A stretch of 64,000 nt of DNA from Nocardioides sp. NBC_00368 (GCF_036090055.1 NZ_CP107970.1:3536501-3600500), one strand, 5' to 3'. Positions 25,884-36,070 are shown, numbered from the stretch's first letter. Made by a program: numbers and translations. The notes: a model not told the origin generated them from the sequence alone.

Positions 25884-27004
25884 ACCATGTCGTACGCGGC
25901 CGGGTGCCCCGGCCGGGCGGGTTCGACGACGTCGTCGTGACGGTGTCCGCCGGGGTCGTCTCCGACGTGCGGGCCGCCGTGTCCGGTGACGCTGCGTCCT
26001 CGGGGATTCTGCTGCCAGGCCTGGTGGACATCCACAACCACGGCGGTGGTGGCGCGTCGTTCCACTCCACGTCCGCCGACGAGATCGCCGTCGCCGCCGG
26101 CGTGCACCATGCCGCCGGCACGACCACGCTGCTCGCATCGACCGTCACCGACGCGCCTGCGCGGTTGTTGTCGGTGGTCTCCGCGTTGGCCACCGCCGCG
26201 GAGGACGGGCTGATCGCCGGGATCCACATGGAGGGGCCGTTCCTGGAGCACTCCTGCCGCGGCGCCCACGATCCCGAGCTGCTGATGGCGCCGGATGCCG
26301 GGCTCGCCCGCGAGCTCGTCGCCGCCGCACGCGGCCACCTGCGGGTGATGACGCTCGCCGCCGAGCTCCCCGGCGCCGACGAGGTCGCCGCGGTGCTCAC
26401 CGAGGCCGGGGCCGTGGTGGCGCTGGGGCACACCGCCGCCTCCGCCGCCCGGGCCCGCGCGTTCCTCGCCGGACCGGGCGGTCTGGTCACCCATCTGTTC
26501 AACGGGATGCCGCCCGCGCACCATCGCGCTCCTGGGCCTGTGCTCGGGTCCCTGGGAGCCGCGGGTGTGGGAGATGCCTGCGTGGAGCTGATCGCGGACG
26601 GCGTACACCTCGACGACGAGACCGTCCGGGCGGTGATGTCGATGGTGCCCGGCTCGGTCGTGCTGGTCACCGACGCGATGGCCGCGGCCGGGATGGCCGA
26701 CGGCGACTACCAGCTCGGCCCGCTGTCCGTGGAGGTACGTTCCGGGGTCGCCCGAGTCGCCGACGGGACCGGCAACGGGTCGATCGCCGGCGGCACCTCG
26801 CGCCTCCTGGACCAGGTACGCCGCCACGCGGCCGCGGGGATCGATCTGGCCATGCTCATGAAGGCCGCGAGCCTGCGGCCGGCGTCGGTGGTCGGGCTCG
26901 ACGCGGGCCGCCTCGAGCCCGGTGCCCGCGCCGACCTGGTGATCACCGACGAGTCGCTGCGGCCGACCCGGGTGATGCGCGGCGGGGCCTGGCTGTCCGC
27001 GTAG
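25874..27004 (+). CDS. nagA: N-acetylglucosamine-6-phosphate deacetylase
   Basis: A 376-residue amidohydrolase that removes acetate from GlcNAc-6-P during amino-sugar or peptidoglycan recycling. Visible motifs are the metal site GLVDIHNHGGGG, HMEGPFLE, ALGHTAAS, THLFNGMPPAHHR and the catalytic Asp in LVTDAMAAAGM. I chose the ATG at 25874, inside the last codons of pmt in another frame; the alignment with NagA begins soon after. No nagB or GlcNAc kinase gene is adjacent. Confidence 0.93.
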   Translation: MDLDHVVRGRVPRPGGFDDVVVTVSAGVVSDVRAAVSGDAASSGILLPGLVDIHNHGGGGASFHSTSADEIAVAAGVHHAAGTTTLLASTVTDAPARLLSVVSALATAAEDGLIAGIHMEGPFLEHSCRGAHDPELLMAPDAGLARELVAAARGHLRVMTLAAELPGADEVAAVLTEAGAVVALGHTAASAARARAFLAGPGGLVTHLFNGMPPAHHRAPGPVLGSLGAAGVGDACVELIADGVHLDDETVRAVMSMVPGSVVLVTDAMAAAGMADGDYQLGPLSVEVRSGVARVADGTGNGSIAGGTSRLLDQVRRHAAAGIDLAMLMKAASLRPASVVGLDAGRLEPGARADLVITDESLRPTRVMRGGAWLSA

Positions 27005-27027
27005 GCCGGGCTCGTATCCTGAGCACC

Positions 27028-27447
27028 ATGTCCTCCACGGAGTCCTCCTCCCCACTCGTCGCCGGGCTCGTGCCGAAGTGGGCGGTCGCTGCCTTCGCGG
27101 TCGACGTCTTCTTCGTGCTCCTCTTCGCCTTCGCCGGACGCCAGTCCCACGACTCCGGTCCGGCGCTCGTCGTGCTCCGCATCGCCTGGCCGTTCCTGGT
27201 CGGTCTCGTCGTGGCCTGGGCCGTGCTGGCCTGGCGCCGCTGGCAGGCGCTCCGCGCCTGGCCGGCGGGCGTGATCGTCTGGCTGGGGACGTACGCCATC
27301 GGGATGGTGCTGCGCGGCCTCACCGGCGAGGGCCTCGCGCCGGCCTTCCTGGTCGTCTCGATCCTCTTCCTCGGCCTCACCCTGGTCGGCTGGCGCGGCT
27401 ACGTGAGCGCCAAGCTCCACTACCGCTCGAGGCGCCTCGCCGAATAG
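27028..27447 (+). CDS. DUF3054 family membrane protein
   Basis: A 139-residue protein with four predicted membrane helices. The N-terminal AAFAVDVFFVLLFAFAGRQSH and the central WPAGVIVWLGTYAIGMVLRG match the DUF3054 pattern found widely in actinobacteria. The function is unknown. It starts 23 bases after nagA and is probably on the same transcript. It is followed directly by the 21-base repeat array. Confidence 0.85.
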   Translation: MSSTESSSPLVAGLVPKWAVAAFAVDVFFVLLFAFAGRQSHDSGPALVVLRIAWPFLVGLVVAWAVLAWRRWQALRAWPAGVIVWLGTYAIGMVLRGLTGEGLAPAFLVVSILFLGLTLVGWRGYVSAKLHYRSRRLAE

Positions 27448-27459
27448 GTAGTTGCGGCG

Positions 27460-27562
27460 GCCGAGACTGCAGAAATGGCGGACGAAACTGTCGTTTCGTC
27501 GCCCAGAACTGCAATCTCGGCGTCCACAACTACAGATTCGCCCACCAGAACTGCGGTCTCGG

Positions 27563-27564
<2 letters not shown>
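27460..27564. repeat. Five-copy degenerate 21-base tandem repeat
   Basis: Five units in exact 21-base register: 27460-27480, 27481-27501, 27502-27522, 27523-27543 and 27544-27564. The shared core is close to gAACTGCagtctCGgcg. The array fills the gap between the stop codons of the convergent DUF3054 and ECF ATPase genes. Units 2 and 3 contain small inverted repeats such as cgaaactg/cgtttcg. It is not CRISPR-like because there are no spacers. The 21-base period equals two helical turns or seven codons. Confidence 0.7.
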
Positions 27565-28311
<747 letters not shown>

Positions 28312-28315
<4 letters not shown>

Positions 28316-28923
28316 CGGGGCATTCTCCCTGTGTAGCCGCGCGAGACCATGGCCAGGTGCACCCGCTCACCGCGCTCGAAGGAACGGATGAACAGCGCGC
28401 CGACCGAGCGGGCGAGCACCGGCCAGTGGAGCGGGTTGCGGGCGACGAAGCCTCGTGAGGCTCGCGCCACCGCCATCCGGCGCATCTCGTCGGTCACCAC
28501 CTCCAGGTAGCGCACCATGAACGCCATGATCTGCACCAGCTGCTGAGGCAGCCGCAGCCGCTCCAGGCCGTGGACCAGCTCCTGCGGCGTCGTCGTCGCG
28601 GCCAGCAGCAGGCCGGCGATCACGCCGAGCGTGCCCTTGGCCAGCAGCCCCCACGCCGAGAGCAGGCCCGACTCGCTCAGGCTCAGCCCGAGCACCTCGA
28701 TCCGCGGCCCGTGGGAGATGAACGGCATCAGCACCGCGAAGACCACGAACGGCGTCTCCACCACCATCCGCTTCAGCACCCATCCCGGACGAACCCGGCC
28801 CACCGCCCCGACCGTCACCAGGACGGCGAGGAAGATTCCGTACGCAGCGAACCACTCCCGTGGGGTCGCCACCACCACGAGCATGAAGCCGACGAGGGCC
28901 AGCACCTTCAGATGGGCGGGCAC
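28312..28923 (-). CDS. cbiQ: Energy-coupling factor transporter transmembrane protein (CbiQ-type)
   Basis: A 203-residue T-component with about five membrane helices. The cytoplasmic coupling motifs VARASRGF (Ala-Arg-Gly type) and MVSRGYTGRMP bind the ATPase. It is shorter at the N-terminus than many CbiQ proteins: it begins PAHLKVLALVGFML, where others have 40-50 extra residues. The GTG start is one base after the upstream stop. It is part of the cbiM / PDGLE / cbiQ / cbiO operon. Confidence 0.88.
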
Positions 28924-28924
28924 C

Positions 28925-29257
28925 TCAGGCCTCGTCGGACTCGGCGGAACGACGGCGTACGACCAGAGCGAGGCCGCCGGCGAGGACGAGCACCACCACG
29001 GTGCCGATCACCCCCGCGAGACCGCCGGAGAGCCGCTCGTTGTCGACACCCTTGGTGCCGTAGTCGGCCAGCGGGCCGTCGGCGGCGCCGTGGTCGGAGG
29101 CGCTGTCGAGGAAGCCGGTCTTGCCGGCGACGTACTCGAGGCCGTCGGGGTGGGCGGAGGCGTAGTAGGAGACCACGCCGGCCAGGAGCAGGGCGACGAC
29201 GGCGATGCCGACGGCGACCCACGTGAACGGAACGTGCTTCTTCGTCGTCGTGCTCAC
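28925..29257 (-). CDS. PDGLE-domain small membrane protein (CbiN-like component)
   Basis: A 110-residue protein with two membrane helices flanking an extracytoplasmic segment that contains the eponymous AHPDGLEYV. PDGLE proteins take the place of CbiN/NikN in many cobalt/nickel ECF transporters and associate with the CbiM/NikM subunit. The GTG start overlaps the cbiM stop by four bases. The presence of PDGLE rather than CbiN leaves open whether cobalt or nickel is carried. Confidence 0.85.
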   Translation of the reverse strand: MSTTTKKHVPFTWVAVGIAVVALLLAGVVSYYASAHPDGLEYVAGKTGFLDSASDHGAADGPLADYGTKGVDNERLSGGLAGVIGTVVVLVLAGGLALVVRRRSAESDEA

Positions 29258-29946
29258 GCCACCGACTCCTTGGGCTTGATGACCAGGTCGCGCTCGGTGA
29301 TCACGCCTCGGGCGGCGTAGACGAGGTCGGGGCGTACGGACAGGATCGCACCGACCGCGAGGAAGGTGATCGCGCCCTCGCCCAGCCCGATGAGGGTGTG
29401 CCAGCCGAGCATCGCGGTGGCCAGCGTCGTCAGCGAGATGTCGGCGGTGCCGCCGACGGCATAGAGGGCGGTGAAGACGAGCGCGGCCGCGGGGACGGAG
29501 ACGAAGGCGCCGATCGCCGCGGCCGGCGCGACCAGGCCGACCCGCTTCGGCAGCAGCTTGATCAGGACCCGGCTGACGACCCAGCCGACGACCACCGTGG
29601 TGACGGCCATCAGCAGGATGTTGGTGCCGAGGGCGGTGATGCCGCCGTCGGCGAACAGCAGCGACTGCACGATCAGCACGACCGAGACGCACAGCACCCC
29701 GGTCCACGGACCGACCAGCACGGCTGCCAGCGCGCCGCCCATCAGGTGTCCGCTCGTGCCGGCGCCCACCGGGAAGTTGAGCATCTGGGTCGCGAAGACG
29801 AACGCGGCGACGAGGCCGGCCAGCGGAGCGGTCTTGTCGTCGAGCTCGCGGCGAGCGCCGCGCAGCGCGACGCCGACCGCGACGACAGCGACAGCGCCGG
29901 TGGCGATCGACGTCGGAGCGTCGAGGAAGCCGTCGGGGACGTGCAT
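29254..29946 (-). CDS. cbiM: Cobalt/nickel ECF transporter substrate-binding subunit CbiM/NikM
   Basis: A 230-residue S-component. The mature N-terminus MHVPDGFLDAPT is the family hallmark: the amino group, His2 and later His residues (TSGHLMGGAL, LGWHTLIGLGEGA) coordinate the metal. For that reason I chose the ATG at 29946, with AGAGG five bases upstream, rather than the GTG two codons earlier, which would displace His2. It is the first gene of the operon. Upstream, tgctaa...ttatcgca near 30003-30025 is a loose inverted motif that could bind a metalloregulator. Confidence 0.93.
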   Translation of the reverse strand: MHVPDGFLDAPTSIATGAVAVVAVGVALRGARRELDDKTAPLAGLVAAFVFATQMLNFPVGAGTSGHLMGGALAAVLVGPWTGVLCVSVVLIVQSLLFADGGITALGTNILLMAVTTVVVGWVVSRVLIKLLPKRVGLVAPAAAIGAFVSVPAAALVFTALYAVGGTADISLTTLATAMLGWHTLIGLGEGAITFLAVGAILSVRPDLVYAARGVITERDLVIKPKESVA

Positions 29947-30135
29947 GGTCACCTCTGGGATCTGCGTGGGGTCGGTCGAAGGGGAGCCCGAGACATGAGA
30001 ACTGCTAACGCGAACTTATCGCAATAGCCTCGCCCGCGCACTGTCCGGTCGGGTAGTGAATCAAGACTTCACAGGTGTCAATCGGCACCAAATGAATACT
30101 TCTCAAGTCATGACTGCGCGCGTACCGTCGAAGGC

Positions 30136-31362
30136 ATGAGCAGCTCCGCCAACGACATCGTCATCTGCGAGCCCCTCCGCACCCCGGTCGGCCGCTTCCT
30201 GGGAGCCCTGTCGCCCCTGACCGCGACCGACCTCGCCACGACGGTCCTGCGCGAGCTGGTCGAGCGCACCGGCCTGCAGGAGGGCGACGTCGACGACGTC
30301 ATCCTCGGCAACGGCTACGCGAGCGGAGAGAACCCCGCGATCGGCCGCATCGCGGCCCTCGACGCCGGCCTCGGCACCGGCGTGCCCGGCCTCCAGATCG
30401 ACCGCCGCTGCGGCTCGGGTCTGCAGGCGATCCTGTACGCCGCGGGCTCGGTCGCCACGGGCGCCGCGAACCTCGTCATCGCCGGTGGCGCGGAGTCGAT
30501 GTCCAACGTCGAGCACTACGCCCTCGGGCTGCGCGGCGGGGTGAAGCAGGGCGGCATCGAGCTGCTCGACCGCCTCGACCGGGCTCGCGAGACCGCAGGT
30601 GGCAAGGACCACCCGATCCCCGGCGGCATGATCGAGACCGCCGAGAACCTGCGCCGCGAGTACGGTATCTCCCGCGAGGAGCAGGACGAGCTCGCGCTGC
30701 GCTCCAACCAGCGCGCCGTCGCCGCCCACGAGGCCGGCAAGTTCGCCGACGAGCTGGTCCCGGTGACCGTCCCCGGCGGGCGCCGCAAGCCCGACGTGGT
30801 GGTCGACCGCGACGAGCACCCGCGCGCCGACATCTCCCTGGAGAAGCTCGCCTCGCTGCGCCCGATCCGGCTGAAGATCGACGAGGAGTCGACGGTCACC
30901 GCGGGCAACGCCTCCGGCCAGAACGACGGCGCCGCGATGTGCATCGTGACCACCCGCGCCGAGGCCGAGAGGCGCGGCCTCACTCCCCTGCTGACGCTCA
31001 AGTCGTGGGCAGTCTCCGGCTGCGAGCCCGAGCGGATGGGCATCGGCCCCGTCCTCTCCAGCCGCGCCGCGCTCGGCCGGGCCGGGCTCACCCTCGACGA
31101 GATCGACCTGATCGAGCTCAACGAGGCGTTCGCCGCCCAGGTCCTCGCCGTCCTGCGCGAGTGGAAGATCGACGCCACCGACGAGCGGCTCAACCCCAAC
31201 GGCTCGGGCATCTCGCTGGGCCACCCGATCGGCGCCACCGGTGCCCGGATCCTCGCCACGGCCGCCCGCGAGGCGCAGCGCCGCGAGGCCCGGTACGTCC
31301 TGGAGACGATGTGCATCGGTGGCGGGCAGGGGCTCGCGGCGGTGTTCGAGTCGGTCCGCTGA
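30136..31362 (+). CDS. Acetyl-CoA C-acyltransferase (thiolase)
   Basis: A 408-residue thiolase with active-site Cys92 in RRCGSGLQA, the loop ELNEAFAAQ, the catalytic His in GHPIGATGARI and the second Cys in CIGGGQG. It cleaves 3-ketoacyl-CoA. Immediately downstream are both subunits of a 3-oxoacid CoA-transferase. The operon would therefore activate a 3-oxoacid with succinyl-CoA and thiolyse it, as for acetoacetate or 3-oxoadipate; which one cannot be told from the sequence. The gene starts after a short divergent region from cbiM. Confidence 0.92.
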   Translation: MSSSANDIVICEPLRTPVGRFLGALSPLTATDLATTVLRELVERTGLQEGDVDDVILGNGYASGENPAIGRIAALDAGLGTGVPGLQIDRRCGSGLQAILYAAGSVATGAANLVIAGGAESMSNVEHYALGLRGGVKQGGIELLDRLDRARETAGGKDHPIPGGMIETAENLRREYGISREEQDELALRSNQRAVAAHEAGKFADELVPVTVPGGRRKPDVVVDRDEHPRADISLEKLASLRPIRLKIDEESTVTAGNASGQNDGAAMCIVTTRAEAERRGLTPLLTLKSWAVSGCEPERMGIGPVLSSRAALGRAGLTLDEIDLIELNEAFAAQVLAVLREWKIDATDERLNPNGSGISLGHPIGATGARILATAAREAQRREARYVLETMCIGGGQGLAAVFESVR

Positions 31363-31409
31363 GCAGCCGGCACGCTTCGTACGGAAAATCTCGAGAGAGC
31401 AGAGAAGAC

Positions 31410-32207
31410 ATGGGTCTGGACAAGGTGGTCGGGTCGGCCGCAGAGGCGGTCGCCGACATTCACAGCGGGGCCAGCCTGGCCGTGGGCGGCTTCGGGCTGG
31501 TAGGAATCCCGTGGTTCCTGATCGAGGCGCTGCGCGAGCAGGGGGCGGACGACCTGATGGTCGTCTCCAACAACTGCGGCGTCGACGGTGCGGGGCTCGG
31601 GCTGCTGCTCGACGACCACCGCATCTCCCGCGTGATCGCGAGCTACATCGGCGAGAACAAGGAGTTCGGCCGCCAGTACCTGGCCGGCGAGATCACCCTC
31701 GAGCTCACCCCGCAGGGCACGCTCGCGGAGCGGATGCGCGCCGGCGGCAGCGGCATCGGCGCGTTCTACACCCCGACCGGCGTCGGCACGATGGTCTCCG
31801 ACGGCGGCCTGCCCTACCGCTACCACCCCGACGGCACGATCGCCGAGGCCTCCGAGCCGAAGGAGGTCCGGGAGTTCCACGGCAAGCAGATGGTGCTCGA
31901 GGAGGGCATCATCACCGACTTCGCGTTGGTACGTGCGACCCGCGTCGACCGGGCAGGCAACGCCCAGTTCCACGCCTCCTCGCGCAACTTCAACGTGCCG
32001 GCCGCGATGGCCGGTCGGGTGACCGTCGTCGAGGCCGAGGAGGTCGTCGAGGTGGGCGAGATCGACCCGGCCGACGTGCACCTTCCGGGGATCTTCGTGA
32101 AGCGGATCGTCGCGCTGACGCCTGAGCAGGCAGCACGCAAGGACATCGAGAAGCGTACGACGCGCGGCGAGCGCCCCACCGAGACCACTTCGAGCAAGGA
32201 GGCCTGA
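31410..32207 (+). CDS. scoA: 3-oxoacid CoA-transferase subunit A
   Basis: A 265-residue alpha subunit of the SCOT/ScoAB type, with the glycine-rich VGGFGLVGIPWFLIEAL near the N-terminus and the later FYTPTGVGTMVSDGG and NFNVPAAMAGRVTVVEAEE. It pairs with the B subunit encoded three bases downstream. An ATG at 31410 is preceded by agagaag. Length and composition fit scoA, atoD or pcaI; I use scoA because of the organism group. Confidence 0.88.
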   Translation: MGLDKVVGSAAEAVADIHSGASLAVGGFGLVGIPWFLIEALREQGADDLMVVSNNCGVDGAGLGLLLDDHRISRVIASYIGENKEFGRQYLAGEITLELTPQGTLAERMRAGGSGIGAFYTPTGVGTMVSDGGLPYRYHPDGTIAEASEPKEVREFHGKQMVLEEGIITDFALVRATRVDRAGNAQFHASSRNFNVPAAMAGRVTVVEAEEVVEVGEIDPADVHLPGIFVKRIVALTPEQAARKDIEKRTTRGERPTETTSSKEA

Positions 32208-32210
32208 GTC

Positions 32211-32861
32211 ATGGCTTGGGACCGCAACCAGATGGCCGCGCGCGCCGCGCAGGAGCTCCAGGACGGGGACTACGTCAACCTCGGGATCGGCCTGCCGACG
32301 CTGATCCCCGACTACATCCCGGAGACCTCGACGGTCGTGCTGCACGCCGAGAACGGCATCCTCGGCGTCGGCCCGTTCCCCTACGAGGACGAGGTCGACC
32401 CCGACCTGATCAACGCCGGCAAGCAGACCGTGACGGTGCTCGCGGGGGCCTCCTACTTCGACTCCGCGACCTCGTTCGCGATGATCCGTGGCGGCCACAT
32501 CGACGTCGCTGTCCTCGGTGCGATGCAGGTCGCGACCAACGGCGACATCGCCAACTGGATGGTCCCCGGCCAGATGGTCAAGGGCATGGGCGGCGCGATG
32601 GACCTCGTCTCCGGCGCCGGGCGCGTGATCGTGCTGATGGAGCACGTCACCAAGAAGGGCGCCCCCAAGCTGCTGGCGGCCTGCGACCTGCCGCTGACCG
32701 GCCGCGGGATCGTGAAGCGGGTCATCACGGACCTCGGGGTTCTCGATGTCGCCGGTGAGGCGTTCGAGCTCGTCGAGCTGGCTCCCGGGGTGACGTACGA
32801 CCAGGTCGTGGCGGCCACGGGCGCGCCGGTCGTCGACAAGACGACAGCAGCCGTCGCTTAG
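32211..32861 (+). CDS. scoB: 3-oxoacid CoA-transferase subunit B
   Basis: A 216-residue beta subunit carrying the catalytic glutamate Glu47 in the conserved ENGILGVG motif. It forms the CoA-thioester intermediate in transferring CoA between succinate and a 3-oxoacid. Other family segments are NLGIGLPTLIPDYIP, MIRGGHIDVAVLGAMQV and TDLGVLDV. It is the last gene of the thiolase-scoA-scoB operon. Confidence 0.92.
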   Translation: MAWDRNQMAARAAQELQDGDYVNLGIGLPTLIPDYIPETSTVVLHAENGILGVGPFPYEDEVDPDLINAGKQTVTVLAGASYFDSATSFAMIRGGHIDVAVLGAMQVATNGDIANWMVPGQMVKGMGGAMDLVSGAGRVIVLMEHVTKKGAPKLLAACDLPLTGRGIVKRVITDLGVLDVAGEAFELVELAPGVTYDQVVAATGAPVVDKTTAAVA

Positions 32862-32955
32862 TCTCACTATCCAATATCGGAGCGGGGTTCCGTAACTCGC
32901 GTTTGCACTTCCTCGTTTCGGGGTGTGATACCCACCACACCCCCTGGAGTGAGTC

Positions 32956-34782
32956 GTGAAACTCGGCAGACTGGCGTTCCTCGTTCCGTTCCTGGCTCTC
33001 GTCACGACCTTTCTGCCGCCAGCACTCTCCCCGCCCGCCGCCTCGGCGGCACCTGCGGTCACCGCCCAGGTGCCGCAGGCGCGGGCCGGGACGTGGAAGC
33101 CGCGCCCGGCGACGTACGGCGTGGTGGTCGAGAAGGACGTCGAGCTCACGATGTCCGACGGCGTCGTGCTCCGCGCCGACATCCACCGTCCCGCGAAGGC
33201 CGACGGCACCGCCGCGCCGGGTCGGTTCCCGGTGATCCTGACGCAGAACCCCTACAACAAGAACGTTGCCGGCGGGAGCGGCGGAGACTACTTCGTGCAG
33301 CGCGGCTACGTCTTCGTCCAGACCGACGTACGCGGCACCGGCTCCTCCGCCGGCCAGTGGGACGCCTTCGGCGACCGCGAGCAGAAGGACGGCCTCGAGG
33401 TGGCCAACTGGGCAACCTCGAAGAAGCGCCCGTGGAGCAGCGGCGAGCTCGGCCTGTGGGGTCCGTCCTACATGGCGATCAACCAGTTCTTCACCGCGGC
33501 CCAGCACCCGCGCGGGCTGAAGGCGATGTTCCCGATCGTGCCGGCGGGCGACGTCTACCGTGACGTCGTCGCCTCCGGCGGGCAGATCGACGCCGGGTTC
33601 ATCCCGCTGTGGTTCGGACTGGTCACCGGATCGGGGCTGGTGCCGCCGGCCGTCAACAAGACCCGCCCGGAGGCCACGCTGACCACGTTGCTGCAGCACG
33701 TCGGCGGTGCCCTCGGGTTCCAGGTGCCCATGCTCGTCAGCGCGGCATTGGGGAGCGACGCGGGCTACGACGGGCCGTTCTATGCGAAGCGATCGCCGCT
33801 GAGCGTGGTCGACGAGATCGATGTGCCGACGTTCGTCACGGCCGGGCAGTACGACATCTTCCAGCGCGGCACGCCCATGCTCTTCGACCGGATGCAGCGG
33901 AACGGGGTCGACACCAAGCTGCTCATCGGCCCCTGGACGCACGCCGAGGCCTCGACCGGAGCCGGCTTGGAGGGCAGCGGCATCGACAACCTGAGCGAGA
34001 TGGCGCTGCGATGGTTCGACACCTACATCAAGGACATCCCCGACGCGACCCTCGACAAGGACGTCGCCCCGGTGACCTATCACGAGATCGGGTCCGGGAA
34101 GTGGCGCACGATGAAGTCGTGGCTCGGGAGCGAGGTCCGGGCCAGGACGTACGCCCTCGGGTCGGACCTGAAGCCGCTCGGCGGTGACACGATCGCGCCG
34201 CTGCCGGTGCAGGGACTGTGCTCTCGCAGCACCGCACAATGGACCGCCGGGGCCCTCGCGATCCCCGGCTGCGTGACCGACAACCGGATCAACGACGCGC
34301 TCGGGGTCTCCTACGAGACAGCTCCGGCCACCTCTCGCACGGCATTCTCGGGGCCGCTCAACGCCGACCTGTCCGTCTCCACGACCGGCACCGACGGACT
34401 GATCTCGGTCTCGGTCGAGGACGTCGCGCCTGACGGGTCCGTCGACCGCATCACCGGCGGGTGGCAGACGCTGCGCCACCGTGCCGTCATCCCGTCGAGG
34501 TCGCGGACGCTGAACGGCCAGGTCGTGCAGCCCTGGCACCCCTTCACCCGCGAGGCCGAGCAGCCGGTCACGCCCGGCAAGATCTACCGTGTCCCGGTCG
34601 AGGTCTTTCCGACCGGCGCGGTGATCGAGAAGGGCCACCGTCTCCGGGTCACCGTCCACTCCTACGACGTCCCCCACCTGCTGCCCAACGTCAAGCAGCT
34701 GGTCCGGGGCGTGGCCGGCGTGGTCACGGTCCATCACACGATGGCGAACCCCTCGACGCTGGTCCTCCCGGTCCGGAGGTAG
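32956..34782 (+). CDS. Secreted CocE/NonD (X-Pro dipeptidyl-peptidase, S15-like) hydrolase
   Basis: A 608-residue secreted alpha/beta hydrolase: signal peptide of about 32 residues ending ASAA, then the catalytic domain with Ser171 in GLWGPSYMAINQ, Asp in AGQYDIFQRG and His in GPWTHAEA, and a C-terminal jelly-roll. In most S15/CocE enzymes the nucleophile motif is GxSYxG; here the last Gly is Ala. The substrate may be an ester, amide or peptide. The start is the GTG at 32956 with GGAG upstream. It is transcribed alone. Confidence 0.88.
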   Translation: MKLGRLAFLVPFLALVTTFLPPALSPPAASAAPAVTAQVPQARAGTWKPRPATYGVVVEKDVELTMSDGVVLRADIHRPAKADGTAAPGRFPVILTQNPYNKNVAGGSGGDYFVQRGYVFVQTDVRGTGSSAGQWDAFGDREQKDGLEVANWATSKKRPWSSGELGLWGPSYMAINQFFTAAQHPRGLKAMFPIVPAGDVYRDVVASGGQIDAGFIPLWFGLVTGSGLVPPAVNKTRPEATLTTLLQHVGGALGFQVPMLVSAALGSDAGYDGPFYAKRSPLSVVDEIDVPTFVTAGQYDIFQRGTPMLFDRMQRNGVDTKLLIGPWTHAEASTGAGLEGSGIDNLSEMALRWFDTYIKDIPDATLDKDVAPVTYHEIGSGKWRTMKSWLGSEVRARTYALGSDLKPLGGDTIAPLPVQGLCSRSTAQWTAGALAIPGCVTDNRINDALGVSYETAPATSRTAFSGPLNADLSVSTTGTDGLISVSVEDVAPDGSVDRITGGWQTLRHRAVIPSRSRTLNGQVVQPWHPFTREAEQPVTPGKIYRVPVEVFPTGAVIEKGHRLRVTVHSYDVPHLLPNVKQLVRGVAGVVTVHHTMANPSTLVLPVRR

Positions 34783-34813
34783 CGCCGAAGGGTCCGGCTC
34801 CGGCATCGAGAGC

Positions 34814-36031
34814 TCAGAGGCTGACTTCGTCCGGCACACGCTCGGAGACCTTCGGGTCCCGGGCGCGTGCGGTGTTCACGAGCAGGTACGCCGCGACCGC
34901 CGCACCGACGGCCAGCGCGATCGCCGCCGAGGCATAGGCGGCCCCGTAGCCGGCGGTCGTGACCAGGCCTGCCGCGATCAGGGTACCGATGAACCCGCCG
35001 GCCTGCTGGGTGGTCGTGGTCAGGCCGGAGCCGATCCCGGCGTGCTCCGGCGCCAGCGCGCCCATCGCCAGCGCCGTCACCTGCGGCATCGCGAGTCCGA
35101 AGCCCAGGCCCATCACGACCGCGCCCGGGAGGACGTCGAACGGGAAGCTGCCGGCCTCCGGCAGACGGACCAGGTAGAGCATGCCGGCGGCGAAGCCGAG
35201 CACACCGGCGACCAGGACGCGCTCGGAACCGAACCGCTCGGCCAGCGTGGCACTGAATCCCAGGCTCGCGACCGCGATCACCCCGCTGACCGGCAGGAAC
35301 GCCAGGCCCGTCGCGAGCGCCCCGAAACCGAGGACGTCCTGGAGGTAGAGCGTGGTGACGAACTGGAACGTGAACCCGGCGAAGGTCAGGGTCAGCAGGA
35401 TCAGGTTCGCGAGGGCGAACCTGCGCTCGGCGAACAGACCGCGCGGGAGCAGGCCACCCTTGGCACCGGTGCGCGGCGTACCTTCCACCGCGCGGAGCGC
35501 CACGATCAGCGCGACGATCCCCACTGGCACGTTGATCAGGAAGGCCCAGCGCCACGAGGCGACCTCGGTGAGTACGCCACCCAGGACCGTCCCCACCGAA
35601 GCGCCGATCGAGCCGACGAAGGCGAGCACCGCGAAGGCGCGGAGGCGGTCGCGGGCCTCGGAGTAGAGGCCCGCGATCATGCCGAGCACCACGGCCGAGG
35701 CGATGCCACCGCCGAGACCCTGGACGAACCGGGCCGCGACCAAAGAGGCCGGGTCCCAGGCGAGGCCGCACCATGCCGAGGCGAGCGTGAAGATGCTCAA
35801 CCCGGCGAGGAAGACGGGGCGGGTCCCGAAGGCGTCGTCGGCCCGGCCCGCCGGAAGCAGGACGAGCGCGAAGGCGAGGAGGAAGCCGTTGACGACCCAG
35901 GCCAGCGAGGTGTCGCCGAAGCCGAGGTCGTCACGGATGGCAGGAAGGGCGACGGTCACGACCGTGCCGTCGAGGATCACCATCAGCTGAGTTGCTGCGA
36001 GGGTCGCGAGCGCGACTGTCTTGGTCGTCAT
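34814..36031 (-). CDS. MFS drug-efflux-type transporter (DHA2/EmrB-like)
   Basis: A 405-residue major-facilitator transporter with about 12 membrane helices. The N-terminal motif LDGTVVTVALPAIRDDLG (DHA2 motif D1), GRADDAFGTRPVF (motif A) and GSIGASVGTVLGGVLTE (motif C of antiporters) indicate proton-driven drug export. I chose the ATG at 36031; a TATGGT box seven bases upstream suggests a leaderless transcript. It lies 70 bases downstream of, and on the same strand as, a marR gene, with a perfect operator palindrome in the gap. Confidence 0.9.
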   Translation of the reverse strand: MTTKTVALATLAATQLMVILDGTVVTVALPAIRDDLGFGDTSLAWVVNGFLLAFALVLLPAGRADDAFGTRPVFLAGLSIFTLASAWCGLAWDPASLVAARFVQGLGGGIASAVVLGMIAGLYSEARDRLRAFAVLAFVGSIGASVGTVLGGVLTEVASWRWAFLINVPVGIVALIVALRAVEGTPRTGAKGGLLPRGLFAERRFALANLILLTLTFAGFTFQFVTTLYLQDVLGFGALATGLAFLPVSGVIAVASLGFSATLAERFGSERVLVAGVLGFAAGMLYLVRLPEAGSFPFDVLPGAVVMGLGFGLAMPQVTALAMGALAPEHAGIGSGLTTTTQQAGGFIGTLIAAGLVTTAGYGAAYASAAIALAVGAAVAAYLLVNTARARDPKVSERVPDEVSL

Positions 36032-36046
36032 AGATACGACCATAGA

Positions 36047-36070
36047 AGATTGTTTGTTATGAAACAATCT
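36047..36070. promoter_or_regulatory. MarR operator before the MFS exporter gene
   Basis: Perfect 9-base arms agattgttt / aaacaatct separated by six bases, located at about -35 to -16 relative to the exporter start and overlapping its probable promoter. It is strongly AT-rich against the local background. It is the likely binding site of the MarR protein encoded just upstream. Confidence 0.7.

Noticed and set aside
29947..30135. Cobalamin or NiCo riboswitch before cbiM
   Set aside because: No B12-box-like sequence is visible, and the leader after the likely promoter is too short for a full aptamer.
30516..33209. An almost 900-codon minus-strand frame across the thiolase/CoA-transferase genes
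   Set aside because: It spans three well-recognised genes and their junctions, has no domain signature and no ribosome site.
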